Assembly: GCA_922989275.2 (NCBI GenBank)
Contig: OV277870.1
Location: forward strand, 41,908,356-41,972,355
Source of the DNA: Gari tellinella
Taxonomy: Eukaryota > Mollusca > Bivalvia > Cardiida > Psammobiidae
Direction: 5' to 3'
DNA length: 64,000 nt
A model generated the notes under the pieces. The model worked only from the letters and a program-made list of their open reading frames with translations, made no database searches and was not told the origin of the DNA. Positions 19,238-29,489 of the stretch are shown here, in pieces (position 1 is the first letter of the stretch; each line of letters starts with the position of its first letter). Both the position numbers and the translations under genes were made by a program.

Positions 19238-19312
19238 TGTACATCTGAAACAATAAAGGGGGACTTAGCTATTGTCATGTATTTTTACTATTTTCCCTGA
19301 AAATTGGAAGCT

Positions 19313-19555
19313 TAACCCATTCCCCCATAACTACGCCTTTTTACACCTATAGCTTATTCATACATAGAGTAAAATAGTTCCAATTTACACAATTATAGAA
19401 ATGAAAAAAAATCTATATTCTAGCAGATCTTTGCTTAAAGCAGGCTGAAAGTAAAAGCAGAATGCGCCCTAAGGCGCATTCTGCTTTACTTTCAACCTGC
19501 TGTAAGTAGTTACTTGTTTTACAAACTAGAAACAGGCTATGGGGTAATGGGTTAA
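19313..19555. repeat. Family A TTAA MITE plus truncated neighbour
   Basis: TTAACCCATTCCCCCATAAC to TATGGGGTAATGGGTTAA; core CAGAATGCGCCCTAAGGCGC. A second, left-truncated A copy follows directly to about 19675. Confidence 0.8.
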
Positions 19556-19675
19556 AGAAGGCTGAAAGAAAAGCAGAATGCGCCTGGAGATTCATTCTGC
19601 TTTACTTTTAACATGCTGTAAAATTAAGTCAACTGTCTTCAAATTAGAAACAGGCTTTAATTAGGTAAACGGTTA

Positions 19676-19989
19676 ACTTTTTGAAACTCATTTTGGAAAC
19701 TGGATACAGGATTTAGCAACCCTAATGATTTAATTTCCATTACCACAAAAATATTACACATACATACATGTAATGATTTTTGACAAAAATAAGGGGGTCA
19801 CAGGGCATCTATTAGGGCATGGGCCGCTACATCAGCAAATATGGTATGCTAGCACTTAAAGTTAAGCTTAAAATAATTGATATATAATTTAATTATGTAC
19901 TGTAAACACATTTCTATAGTCAACACCAAACAATTTTTTTTTATCACGGTTATATTTTCAGTGAAATTGCCATGAATGGGGCCAAGGTT
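19676..19989. other. Intergenic or intronic sequence, nothing recognised
   Basis: AT-rich sequence between two A elements. No open frame, RNA gene or repeat match seen within the window. Confidence 0.5.
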
Positions 19990-20252
19990 AACCTGCTACC
20001 CCATATAGCCTGTTTCTAGTTTTGAAAATAGGTGACCATTTCAACAAGGTTGAAAGTGAAGGAAAATGTGCCTGAAGTTGCAGATTGCTTCACTTTCAGT
20101 CTGCTTTATTAGCTACCATTTGCTAGGATATAGAAAATATTTTTTATAGTAAATGACTAAATGTTCATGACTGTATAAAACTGGAACTATTTTCTTTAGT
20201 GGAGAAGTAAATAATATGCGCTAAAAAGCACTTCTTTGGGGGGAAAGGGTTA
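19990..20252. repeat. Family A MITE, decayed
   Basis: GTTAACCTGCTACCCCATAT at the left, GGGGGGAAAGGGTTAA at the right. The hairpin is diverged (GGTTGAAAGTGAAGG with CTTCACTTTCAGTCTGC). Confidence 0.7.
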
Positions 20253-20281
20253 ATTGCTGTAAACAAACAAGCAGTTAACCC

Positions 20282-21168
20282 TTTACTCCATAGCCTGTTT
20301 CTAGTACTTAAGATAGGTGACCACTTAAAACAGGTTGAAAGTAAAACAGAATGCCGCCTTAAAGAGGCTCGCAACCGAATTTTGCATTAAAAATAGTAAT
20401 TTGTAAATATATGTCAAATGCTTATATAAATGGGTAAGATTTAGTTTAGGATAATAAATTCTGTTAAAAATCCATTTAAAAAAAGAAAAGAAGAAGAAGC
20501 CCTGGTGGGATTTGAACCCGTGACCCTCCATGCGGAGAGAAACGTGATAAAAATGAGGAAGCTCCTATACTACCTCGGCTACCAGCGCTCTCTATATCTA
20601 TAGTAGCGAATTAACGTACTTCACTAGTAGCGATCGATAGTACTTTTACTACTTTATTCGTCTCGGGTTTATGTCTGAGCCCGTGTAAAGAAGCAACAAC
20701 AACAACTATACCGTTAGCTAACGCTATAGAAAAACGATGGAAAATATCTTAAAAAACTAAGATTCGGTGCCGATTCTTGAGACTTTTTTTGGACCGATCA
20801 TATTTTTTTAATGTCAGAAGCCAAATAATGCCACAATTTTGCTTTTATTTGAGTATTTTATTTTATTTTGACAAGTATACCATCCGGTTGCGAGTCCCTT
20901 TAAGGCGCATTCTGTTTTACTTTCAGCCTTCTGTAAGCTACCATCTGCTAGAAATATATAGAAACTTTTTCTAATGATACAATAACATGTTCATGTCTGT
21001 ATTTGTTTTGGTCGGTAAATAGCTTCTATCTAATGTTAATATAATTATTATGTTTGTAAACATCCGACTATAAATAAAGTTTCTTGTATCTGTATAAATT
21101 TGAAATCTTTTCTCCAGTGGAGGAAGAAATTAAATGTGCTAAAAGATGATTCTATGGAGGAAAGAGTT
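20282..21168. repeat. Family A MITE split by a nested family B element
   Basis: A termini CCCTTTACTCCATAGCC and TCTATGGAGGAAAGAG, bordered by TTAA. The two A half-hairpins end exactly at the central TTAA (ATGCCGCC | AA..., ...TT | AAGGCGCATTCTG). Confidence 0.8.
20363..20899 (-). mobile_element. Family B TTAA element with tRNA-like insert
   Basis: TTAA at 20359-20362 and 20900-20903. Terminal inverted repeats AGAGGCTCGCAACCG and CGGTTGCGAGTCCCT. On the minus strand it contains a tRNA-like segment with A box TAGCCGAGGTAGTATAGG, B box GGGTTCAAATCCC and pairable ends (AGCGCTGG with CCAGGGCT). A near-identical copy in opposite orientation is at 26550-27079. No protein-coding capacity, so it is non-autonomous. 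Confidence 0.85.
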
Positions 21169-22270
21169 AAGTGGTCACCCGTTTCTTTATCACTCAATTC
21201 AATTGTGTTAGAAGGCCAGACTATCAAGAGATAAATATAACCCTAATTTACTAGCTCACTGCATGGGGGCCAACTACTTATTATCATCAATATGTTTTGC
21301 TATGACAACTTAATATGGGTATAGTAATAGATTTGTATTCCTACGCAAACTCATGGGGAAGTGTTTTGCTACGAAAATAAAGTTGCGGTTATATAGAGAA
21401 AGAAGGAAAACAATGGCGCCATATTTTTCCCAATTGTAGGGATACCAACTCATTCCCAAAGTGGTGAAAAAAAACACTGATCTGGTTCCAAACCAATGGA
21501 ATCTCCATACAAGAGAATATTGTTTATTACTCTTCTCAATGCGGAAAATGATTTACTGATTGGATTTTTGCGGAAGCTGATCTGTATCACACCAAAGATG
21601 TACCTAATGGCATCATCAATGGCATAAAATTAAAGTTTCAGAAGTGCCTTTCAAAAATTGACAACTGCTAATTTCATTTTCAACTGCAAATTTGTGATCA
21701 ATAAACTTAATCATTTTAAAATGATTAATACTCGTATATTGTGCTGAATTTAAAGTACTAACAGTAAATAAACTACGATAAAATCGTTTAAAATTATTGA
21801 TTTCACTACGATCAACCATTCATTCAAATCAGTTGATGATGATTTGTAAACTTTATGGCTTGTCCTAAAAATGAAATTGTTTACTTACAATACGGTCAAC
21901 TATTAATTCCTCGACGGATCTGCAATTTCTTAGCTTCTATTATTATTTTAAAACGTTACGCCATATTGCGAATTCGAAAACATCCCATTTGTCAATGAGA
22001 ATTGAAAATGGTTATCAGTTTGACGTTTGGTTGTTTGACCTACTTTCGAATGCTGGTTCCCCATCTAACGCCTAAATGTAATGAAGAAGTAGAGAACCAG
22101 CTATTCTTGGAAAACGAAACCACCAATCGGAATGTCTTGCCGATTTCCGCTAAAATGATTGGCCAAGCTGTTGCGATTGGATAACGAAAATATACTAAAA
22201 CGCGGGATTCAGGAGGGTTAAGTTAAAACTAATGGGACAATGTTCGGGCATAGGGACTAACCAATTCCAT
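21169..22270 (-). promoter_or_regulatory. Candidate promoter and 5' UTR exon of the PARP-like gene
   Basis: Largely repeat-free, unlike its surroundings. On the minus strand it carries CCAAT boxes (TTATCCAATCGC near 22180, TTGGCCAATCA near 22165). GCAATATGGCG near 21965 resembles a YY1-type initiator context. A good donor ATT-GTAAGT ends at 21889, which would make a non-coding first exon of roughly 21889-21980 upstream of the acceptor at 19245. No TATA box found. All of this is inference from position and motifs. Confidence 0.35.
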
Positions 22271-22520
22271 AATTTGGATTGATATGAAAAATATATCACT
22301 CAAATGGGTTGTTATCTGGTTAAAAAACGAGTCCTACTAATTAACAAAATCAAATCTAAGGCATTATTCCCTATAATAGTAAAACATATCAAATTTGCGG
22401 CATTTCTAAGGATTTTTTTGGGCATTTTGTCTAGAAAAGGATCTATGGACCCAGGTGCTTTGGTAAATTTTGACAAACATTTAACATTGGAACTAAATCC
22501 AAATGTTTGAGGAAATTAGT
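22271..22520. other. Nothing recognised
   Basis: Sequence between the candidate promoter and an A element. A 68-codon plus-strand frame (22304-22510) has no recognised similarity and no splice support. Confidence 0.4.
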
Positions 22521-22522
22521 TT

Positions 22523-22765
22523 AATCCATTACCCCATAGCCTATTTCTTATTTTGAAGACAGGTGTCCACTTAAAAGTAGGTTGAAAGTAAAGCAGAATG
22601 CGCCTAATACTTAGGCACATTCTGCTTTACTTTCAGCCTGCTTTAAGCAACCATCTGCTAGAATATAGAAAATATTTACTACGATACATATTCATGTCTG
22701 TATAAATTGGAACTATTTTCTTTAGTTGAGGAATAAATAAAAGGTGTATTTATGGGGTAAGTCTC
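22523..22765. repeat. Family A MITE
   Basis: TTAATCCATTACCCCATAGC at the left; core CAGAATGCGCCTAATACTTAG with mirrored GGCACATTCTG; right end GTATTTATGGGGTAAG, where the final TTAA is lost. Confidence 0.72.
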
Positions 22766-23049
22766 GCTTTTGCTTCTTCATCAGTAAGATCGTCTTCGTC
22801 TTCCAATACAAGGTCAGGAGTCTTCTTCAGACTGTATTAGGTTGACCTGCGTTGAGTGATGGACAGCCACCATCCTCCAGAGATAAAAAAACACTTTTTA
22901 CAATTAAAACTATATACAGCACCCTGTTTTTAGGCTACGAAGACGATGGAGCCTGGTCGGACCCCTGATGAAGCTGTCTAAGGCGGCTACGAAGTCCTCA
23001 CTGGCATTAGTGTCTGTGATGAGTGTTAGAGATAGAGTTCATCTGACTT
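22766..23049. other. Unassigned sequence with codon-like texture
   Basis: CTACGAAGACGATGGAGCC and CGGCTACGAAGTCCTCACTG recur as a short internal similarity. It might be a LINE or processed-gene fragment, but no frame is open for more than about 40 codons and I do not assign it. Confidence 0.3.
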
Positions 23050-23424
23050 AACCCCTTACTCCATAGATCTATACACCTTTAGAACTATGTATTTAATTGG
23101 TTCCTCTGCTGAAGAAAATAATTCAATTTGATACAGTAACGAATATGCAACATAAGAAGTATTTCCTATAGTTTCCTCGAACATGGCTTAAAGGTTGGAA
23201 AACATCAACCCACAAAACCGCCAAGCTTGGAGAGGGAGACTTCGTTCCAGACTGGACAGCCAGGCCTCACCCTTATAAGAAGGATTAATCAATGGCCTGG
23301 TTAAACTAAACTGGATGATGATGATGATGATGGTAACTTAAAGAAGGCTGAAAGTGAAGAAGAACCTGCTTTAAGTGGCCACCTGTCTTCAAAACTAGAA
23401 ACAGGCTATGGAGTAAAGGGCTAA
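23050..23424. repeat. Family A MITE split by a LINE 3' end
   Basis: Left half AACCCCTTACTCCATAGATC to ATGGCTTAAAGG; right half GGTAACTTAAAGAAGGCTGA to GGAGTAAAGGGCTAA. ATGGCTTAAAG before and ATGGTAACTTAAAG after the insert look like a target duplication. Confidence 0.68.
23192..23333 (+). mobile_element. LINE 3'-end fragment with (GAT)n tail
   Basis: Plus strand reads NINPQNRQAWRGRLRSRL and DSQASPL followed by a stop, then a tail ending GATGATGATGATGATG. The 'W R G R L R S R L D' C-terminus and trinucleotide tail fit a non-LTR retrotransposon; only about 28 codons remain. Confidence 0.5.
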
Positions 23425-23913
23425 ACAATTTTAAAATTGACCATTGGTGTTTAAAGATATCTCCTGGCGACCTTTTGGTCATAACGCCTTGCCAGACAAT
23501 TTACCTGCACATCTCATGATTCTTATGATTACCTGTACTACAGTAAATCATTGAGGTGTATCATGTGAGGCTCGCACCAAATAATTGATAGTTTGGTTAG
23601 TAAAACCCATTGAAAATCCCCTTGAGTGTGATTATGTAAGGGCCTCTCTAGACAACCTGAGATTTGTGACATTGGCTGTGCATGCTTTGCTACTGTTTAA
23701 CCGTTACTTTCACACCGACCGAGAAGAATGGGGTGGTAGTCCATCAATTGACTGAGGAAATATCTTTAAGACAGGTACTCGCTTAAAGCAGACTGAAAGT
23801 AAACAAGATGTGTGTGAAAAACTATGCCCACTGAAGTGATCATGGATGACCATTAAATGACCTAGACCTTTGTTGACAAGACCTAATGTGCACTGGAATC
23901 AAGTTTTTTTTAA

Positions 23914-24157
23914 CCCTTTCCCCAATAGGAGCGACTTTTAGCGCATTTAATTTATTCCTCCTCTGAAGAAAATAGTTTCAATTTATACAGTCATGAATAT
24001 AATTCATGAGAATTATTTTCAGTTTCCTTGCAGATCATAGCTTAAAGCAGGCTGAAAGTGAAGCAGAATGTGCCTTAAGGCACATTCTGCTTTACTTCCA
24101 ACCTGCTTTAAGTAGCCACCTATCTTCAAAACTTGAAACAGGCTATGGGGTAAAGGG
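23914..24157. repeat. Family A MITE, filled site of a duplicated locus
   Basis: TTAA at 23910-23913 and 24158-24161. Flanks GGAATCAAG(T)n and GTGGAGTACACATGCC are found joined through a single TTAA at 24522-24525, the unoccupied paralogous site. Ends CCCTTTCCCCAATAGG and GGGGTAAAGGG. Confidence 0.92.
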
Positions 24158-24227
24158 TTAAGTGGAGTACACATGCCAAATATGAAACTTCTATCTCATG
24201 CAGTTACAAAGTTATGGCCAAGGTTAA

Positions 24228-24465
24228 CCCATTACCCCATAAATATGTCTTTTTACGCCTTTAATTTATTCCTCTACGGAAGAAAATAGTTCAACTTTAT
24301 ACAGTCATGAATATGTAAGAAACATTTACTAAATTCTAGCAGGTGATAGCTTAAAGCAGGCTGAAAGTAAAGCAGAATGCGCTTAAAGCGCATTCTGCTT
24401 TACTTTCAGCCTGCTTTAAGTGAACACCTATATTCAATACTAGAGATATGCTATGTGGGAAAGGG
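24228..24465. repeat. Family A MITE between duplicated flanks
   Basis: TTAA at 24224-24227 and 24466-24469. Core CAGAATGCGC-TTAA-AGCGCATTCTG. Flank ATGACCTAGACCTTTG after it is also found at 23857, before the preceding A copy, so a unit of about 615 bp is tandemly duplicated (about 23853-24470, then 24470-25075). Confidence 0.85.
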
Positions 24466-24743
24466 TTAAATGACCTAGACCTTTGTTGACAAGACCTTAT
24501 GTGCACTGGAATCAAGGTGTTTTAAGTGGAGTACACATGCCAAATATGAAACTTCTATCTCATGTAGTTACAAAGTTATGGCCAAGGTTAACACATAAAT
24601 ATGTTTTTTTACGCCTTTAATTTATTCCTCTACGGAAGAAAATAGTTCAACTTTAATCAGTCATGAATATGTAAGAAACATTTACTAAATTCTAGCATAT
24701 GATAGCTTACAGCAGGTTGAAAGTAAAGCAGAATGTGCCTTAA

Positions 24744-24987
24744 CCCTTTACCTGATAGCCTATTTCTAGTACTTAAGATAGGTGACTACTTAAAGCAGGT
24801 TGAAAGTAAAGCAGAATGCGCCCTAAGGCGCATTCTGCTTTACTTTCAGCCTGCTTTAAGCTATCATGTGCTATAACATAGAAAATATTCCCTATAATAC
24901 ATATTCATTACTGATTAAATTGGAACTATATTCTTCAGCGGAAGAATAAATCATATCCGCTAAAAGGCGCTTCTATGAGGGAAAGGG
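24744..24987. repeat. Family A MITE nested inside another A MITE
   Basis: TTAA at 24740-24743 and 24988-24991. Host halves GCAGAATGTGCC | and | GGTGCATTCTGCTTTA meet exactly at the inserted element, at the dyad centre. The host runs from about 24590 to 25075 (GGGGTAATGGG end). Confidence 0.9.
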
Positions 24988-25191
24988 TTAAGGTGCATTC
25001 TGCTTTACTTTCAACCTACTTTAAGTGGTCAGCTATCTTCAATATTAGAAACAGGCTATGGGGTAATGGGTTAGTTTTGTATTGACAAACAAACAAATAC
25101 ACATATGCCACAAATCTTTATTATAATTTCTAAATAATAAATAGTTTACATTGACTCCTGAGGGGTTGGTCCTAAAGTATTTAAAGTATGG

Positions 25192-25500
25192 CAAGCAGCG
25201 CAGACTCGGATTAGAGGGCTTCTGAAGGAGCTCTCTGATCTGGGTCTACATTGTTTGCAAAAGATGGAAATACTCGTTTCCTGGATAGTACTTCTTGAGG
25301 GTTGAAGACAATTAGCGCTTTACTCCATAGCCTATTTCTAGTTTTGAGGACAGGAGACCACTTAAAGCAGGTTGAAAGTAAAGCAGATATTGAATGTGGC
25401 TCAAAGTGCATTCTGCTTTTAAACTTTCATCCTGCTTTAAGCTGTCATCATCTAGGATATAGAAAATACTTCTTATTGTGCATATTCATGAATATTTACA
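25192..25500. repeat. Hairpin element and truncated A MITE
   Basis: 25192-25262 is a palindrome (GCAGACTCGGATTAGAGGGC with CTCTGATCTGGGTCTACATT). 25310-25500 holds A-type sequence (TTACTCCATAGCCTATTTCT ... TCTAGGATATAGAAAATACT) without the right terminus. Confidence 0.6.
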
Positions 25501-26024
25501 TTCGCCCCATTCAATTCCATTGAATAAATGCCATTCATTTCGTATAAACACCATTTCTCGAGAGGGCGGGACTTGTTGATAAGTTTCGAGGAGGAGGCAG
25601 GGCATATGCAGTTTTCATTCATGAATTAATCTTTGGAACTTGGACAGCAAACATTTGGCGGAGTTTTCAAAATTGGTTCTTAACCAATCTATGCCTTCCT
25701 ATTAGTGAAATCCATGATTCCCGACAAAAATTCTTCTTTATTAATGAGATAAATTGCAAGAAATGGCATACCTTATAAACAGCAGCTGCCTGCATTGCTT
25801 TATGACCAAAAAAACCCCAATATATTTATCCTACTTTAAAAATGATGTCACTTCTGAATGACTTCAAATCGGCATTTTTGTGCCAAACTGTCAAAGTTGA
25901 TGATCTTAGAATGTAAACAACGGAACTTATTTTTTTTCTTTCGAATGTACGCAGCTTCAGTAATTCGGTCATGGCTGTTCCTTATAGGGTACACATTATT
26001 CGTATTATTGACCTCTAATACGGA
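25501..26024. other. Intergenic sequence, nothing recognised
   Basis: Mostly single-copy in this window, with one GC-richer patch (CTCGAGAGGGCGGGACTTG). No open frame above 60 codons and no repeat match. It could hold regulatory sequence, but nothing supports a call. Confidence 0.4.
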
Positions 26025-26028
26025 TTAA

Positions 26029-26271
26029 CCCTTTGAACCCTAGTCCCGCATATTGGCGTCCTTTTCAAACAATGTACATGTGAATAGTACACTTGTCCTA
26101 TACAAACAGTGAAGACCCAGATCAGAGGGCTCCGAAAGGAGCCCTCTGATCAGGGTCTTCACTGTTTGTCATAATGCCAAACATTGACAAAAAACAACCC
26201 TTAAAAGTCAGAAATGGGCTAGACTAAAATGAAACAGGAATTGTCTATTTAAAGTTTCAGGGAGGAAAGAG
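26029..26271. repeat. Family C TTAA MITE
   Basis: TTAA at 26025-26028 and 26272-26275. Ends CCCTTTGAACCCTAGTCCCG and CAGGGAGGAAAGAG; core AGGGCTCCGAAAGGAGCCCT. Very close in sequence to the copy at 12423-12665. Confidence 0.85.
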
Positions 26272-26418
26272 TTAAACATACATGCGTACATACAAAATGT
26301 AAATCTAATACATTTGTATTAGAAATTACAGAAAAAACATTGTAAATACAGTAAAACCTCTCTATTACGACCACTAAATTGTGTTAATTATTAGGTTTTC
26401 TGACAGGTGACTGCTTAA

Positions 26419-27195
26419 CCCATTCCCCCATAAAAACGTCTTTTAACGCCTCCAATTATTCCTCAACTGCAGAAAATAGCTCCAAATTACACAGATATGA
26501 ATCTCTATCATAAGAAATTTTATCTTTTTTCTAGCAGATGGTAGCTTAAAGGGACTCGCAACCGGATGGTGTACTTGTCAAAATAAAATAAAATACTCAA
26601 ATAAAAGCAAATTTGTGGCATTATTTGGCTTCTGACATTAAGAAAATATGATCAGTCCAAAAAAAGTCTCAAGAATCGGCACTGAATCTTAGTTTTTTAA
26701 GATATTTTCAATTGTTTTTCTATAGCGTTAGCTAACGGTATAGTTGTTGCTTCTTTACACGGGCTCAGACATAAACCCGAGACGAATAAAGTAATAAAAG
26801 TACTATCGATCGCTACTAGTGAAGTACGTTAATTCGCTACTATAGATATAGAGAGCGCTGGTAGCCGAGGTAGTATAGGAGCTTCCTCATTTTTTCACGT
26901 TTCTCTCCGCATGGAGGGTCACGGGTTCGAATCCCACCAGGGCTTCTTTTTTTTTTTTTTTTGAAATGGATTTTTTAACAGAATTTATTATCCTAAACTA
27001 AATCTTACCCATTTATATAAGCATTTGACATATATTTACAAATTACTATTTTTAATGCTAAATCCGGTTGCGAGCCTCTTTAAAGCAGTCTGAAAGTAAA
27101 GCAGAATGTGCCTTAAGGCACATTCTGCTTTACTTTCAACCTGCTTTTTCTAGTCACATATCTTAAATACTAGAAACAGGCTATGGGGTAATGGG
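26419..27195. repeat. Family A MITE, middle layer of the nest
   Basis: TTAA at 26415-26418 and 27196-27199. Ends CCCATTCCCCCATAAAAACG and TATGGGGTAATGGG. It carries family B at the TTAA on the left edge of its own hairpin (GGTAGC | TTAA | AGCAGTCTGAAAG). Confidence 0.9.
26550..27079 (+). mobile_element. Family B TTAA element, inner layer
   Basis: TTAA at 26546-26549 and 27080-27083. Ends AGGGACTCGCAACCGGAT and ATCCGGTTGCGAGCCTCT. tRNA-like segment at about 26862-26945: A box TAGCCGAGGTAGTATAGG, B box GGGTTCGAATCCC, ends AGCGCTGG / CCAGGGCT, followed by a T-run at 26947-26962. It matches 20363-20899 in inverted orientation along its whole length. Confidence 0.88.
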
Positions 27196-27349
27196 TTAAA
27201 GCAAGGTGACAGTAAAACAGAAAGCTCCTGTAGGAGCTTTGTTTTACTGTCACCTTGCTTTAAGCTGTCACCTGTCTTTTATACACTCAATTAGTCTTCT
27301 TTTCAGTGTCCGTAATAGAGAGGTTTTACTGTACAAGACTTGGAATTGA

Positions 27350-27490
27350 TTTGTTTCAGCGTTCAAGCGAAATGAACGATAGAAAATTATCAGCAAATTT
27401 ACCATGAATCGCTAGTTTGATTCATGGTATTTGCTGATAATTTTCTGTGGTTCATTTCGCTTGAACGCCGAAACAAATCAGTTCATTTCT
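27350..27490. repeat. Long palindrome, about 55-bp arms
   Basis: TGATTTGTTTCAGCGTTCAA, AACGATAGAAAATTATCAGC and ACCATGAATC are mirrored by GATTCATGGT, GCTGATAATTTTCTGTGG and TTGAACGCCGAAACAAATCA. Only one copy is seen here. Confidence 0.75.
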
Positions 27491-27559
27491 TAATTGTTTA
27501 GAGTGGAACATTTTCTTCAGTGGAAGAATAAATTACATGTAAATGCGCAAAACTGAGTA

Positions 27560-27752
27560 CAGTCGAACTTCGATATCTCGAATTCGGTTAAATCGAACAT
27601 ACCCGTATTTCAAAGTTAAAACGTGGCTTAGCCACGTTTTAACTTTGAAATATGGGTATGTTCGACCTAACAAAGCATGAAAGAATGCAGTTCATGTGTC
27701 GAACAATCGTATAGTTCCAGTTAAGCGAGTTTGAGATATCTAAGTTCGACTG
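27560..27752. repeat. Family E MITE
   Basis: TA at 27558-27559 and 27753-27754. Ends CAGTCGAACTTCGATATCTC and GAGATATCTAAGTTCGACTG. Core AACGTGGCTTAGCCACGTT. The terminal repeats are better preserved than in the copy at 3759. Confidence 0.88.
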
Positions 27753-28000
27753 TATCTATTGAGTAAAGGGTAAAAGAAAGGGCTAAGCTGCTATAACACA
27801 TGTACAAACAAACAAAATGTGCAGTTTCATACAGAAATAAATGCACAATTTCATTAATACTTTCAATAACTTTATTACTTTACAATTCTATCATATTACA
27901 ATATTTCTTATACAAATTGACTTGATGAAGTTGAATCACAGATGCAACCTTTTACTCCATAGCCTGTTTCTAGTATTTAAGAAAGGTGATCACTTAAAAC

Positions 28001-29270
28001 TAGGGATGTTAACGGTTACGGATATTGTAACCGGTTAATCGTAAGCAAAAACCGGTTAACCGACCGGTTAACCTGACATTAAATTAAACCATTGTATTGC
28101 CGAGAAACAAATATATATGTCTACTATACCTATATACTGTTACATGTAGTTCTCAATGTTAATGAAAGTCATTTATTCTTGGAAGAATCCTATTGACAAA
28201 TGTCGAATAGTCTGATTTCCGACCAGACGCCGAGTGAAATTGTGTCCGATCTGGATCCAGACTGCTTTCAAAATCATTAAAAATCTCCGACTTTACAAGC
28301 GTGTATGAAATATTCGGCGATGTTCTGTTAGGCTTTAGATCCAATTCGAAACTGAATATCAAATAGTATGTTCCAGTTCTGAAATGCTAAATGTTTTCAT
28401 CTGCACGCTAAATTGTGTTTGATACAAAGAATATACATGCACTGGTAAGCATCAGATCTGGATCTTGATTCATTCATTGTTATACTCGATTTAAAGTAAA
28501 TATGAGGGCTTTAAACCCTTATTATGGCATTTTGAACTGAATAAAGCCAAACAGAAGCAGTTTAACATACTTGTTAGTAGAAGAGATTTTCAGCAGATTA
28601 CATTTTTGCCAATCCTACGAAAAGTAGCAGAAGGCAATACGGAGCGTAAGATACGTAACCTGTTTGTGAATGGTACAGTAAGAAAATTAATCAACTTGAC
28701 AATCAAATCGGAAACGCACCGGAATACACTTTTTGACTATTTTGCAAGTGATTCTGATTAATAAAATACGCCGAGTTAATAGGTGTCTCATCTAGATCCA
28801 AACCGCTTGGCTGCTGAACGGATAAACATGTCATTTTAAGCTCGGAGCAGTTATGTGACTGTATATCTATTTTCTTTGAAATTTCAAGTACTATTATTTA
28901 TTGCTGGATTTATATGATCCATATGATATTGGATTCAGTTCAAACGTTTTCTACACATTTCTTAATAATAGGAAAATCACAACAATAACGTCAGTTAATT
29001 GGAGACCTGTCAAATGTCTCATCCCACTGGTTTTATATCAGGGTTACCTGGCAACCTCTGTAGAAGGGGTAATACACGCCCACGGCGTGTTATTCGACAA
29101 GGTGTCAAGGCAGTTAAAACGCGCAAAGGAGGTGTCGTGCGCTGATTACACACAGCAGATTTTATGATCCAACGTCCAAATTCTTGTTTTTCAGGTTAAC
29201 CTTTTGAAGGAAAAGCGTAACCGATTAACCACGCTTCTAAAGGTTAACCGGTTAACCGTTAACATCCCTA
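28001..29270. mobile_element. Non-autonomous hAT-like transposon, 1,270 bp
   Basis: Perfect 8-bp target duplication CTTAAAAC (27993-28000 and 29271-29278). Ends TAGGGATGTTAACGGTTA and TAACCGTTAACATCCCTA. Subterminal motifs ACCGGTTAACC repeat on both sides. No transposase frame is visible. It has inserted at the hairpin edge of a family A element (TAGTATTTAAGAAAGGTG before, AGGTAGAAAGTAAAGCAG after). Confidence 0.88.
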
Positions 29271-29489
29271 CTTAAAACAGGTAGAAAGTAAAGCAGAATG
29301 TGCCTAAACCTGCTTTAAGCTGCCATCTGCTAAAATATACAAAATAGTTCTTATGAAACATATTCATGATTTATAAATTGGAACTATTTTCTTCTGTTGA
29401 GAATTAAATGAGTAAAATGCATACCTATGGAGTTATAGGTAAATTAAGAATTATCTAATTAACCAAATTCCTGTCAGTCTGTTGAACTA

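Larger units (their letters stand above)
26349..27331. repeat. Family D MITE, outer layer of a three-level nest
   Basis: TA at 26347-26348 and 27332-27333. Ends CAGTAAAACCTCTCTATTAC and GTAATAGAGAGGTTTTACTG. Its hairpin-edge TTAA is occupied by the A element 26419-27195; without the insertions D is about 200 bp, like the copies at 2239 and 61946. Confidence 0.9.

Noticed and set aside
28901..29167. 88-codon ORF in the hAT-like element as a transposase remnant
   Set aside because: No hAT dimerisation or BED motifs are visible; the element is probably non-coding.
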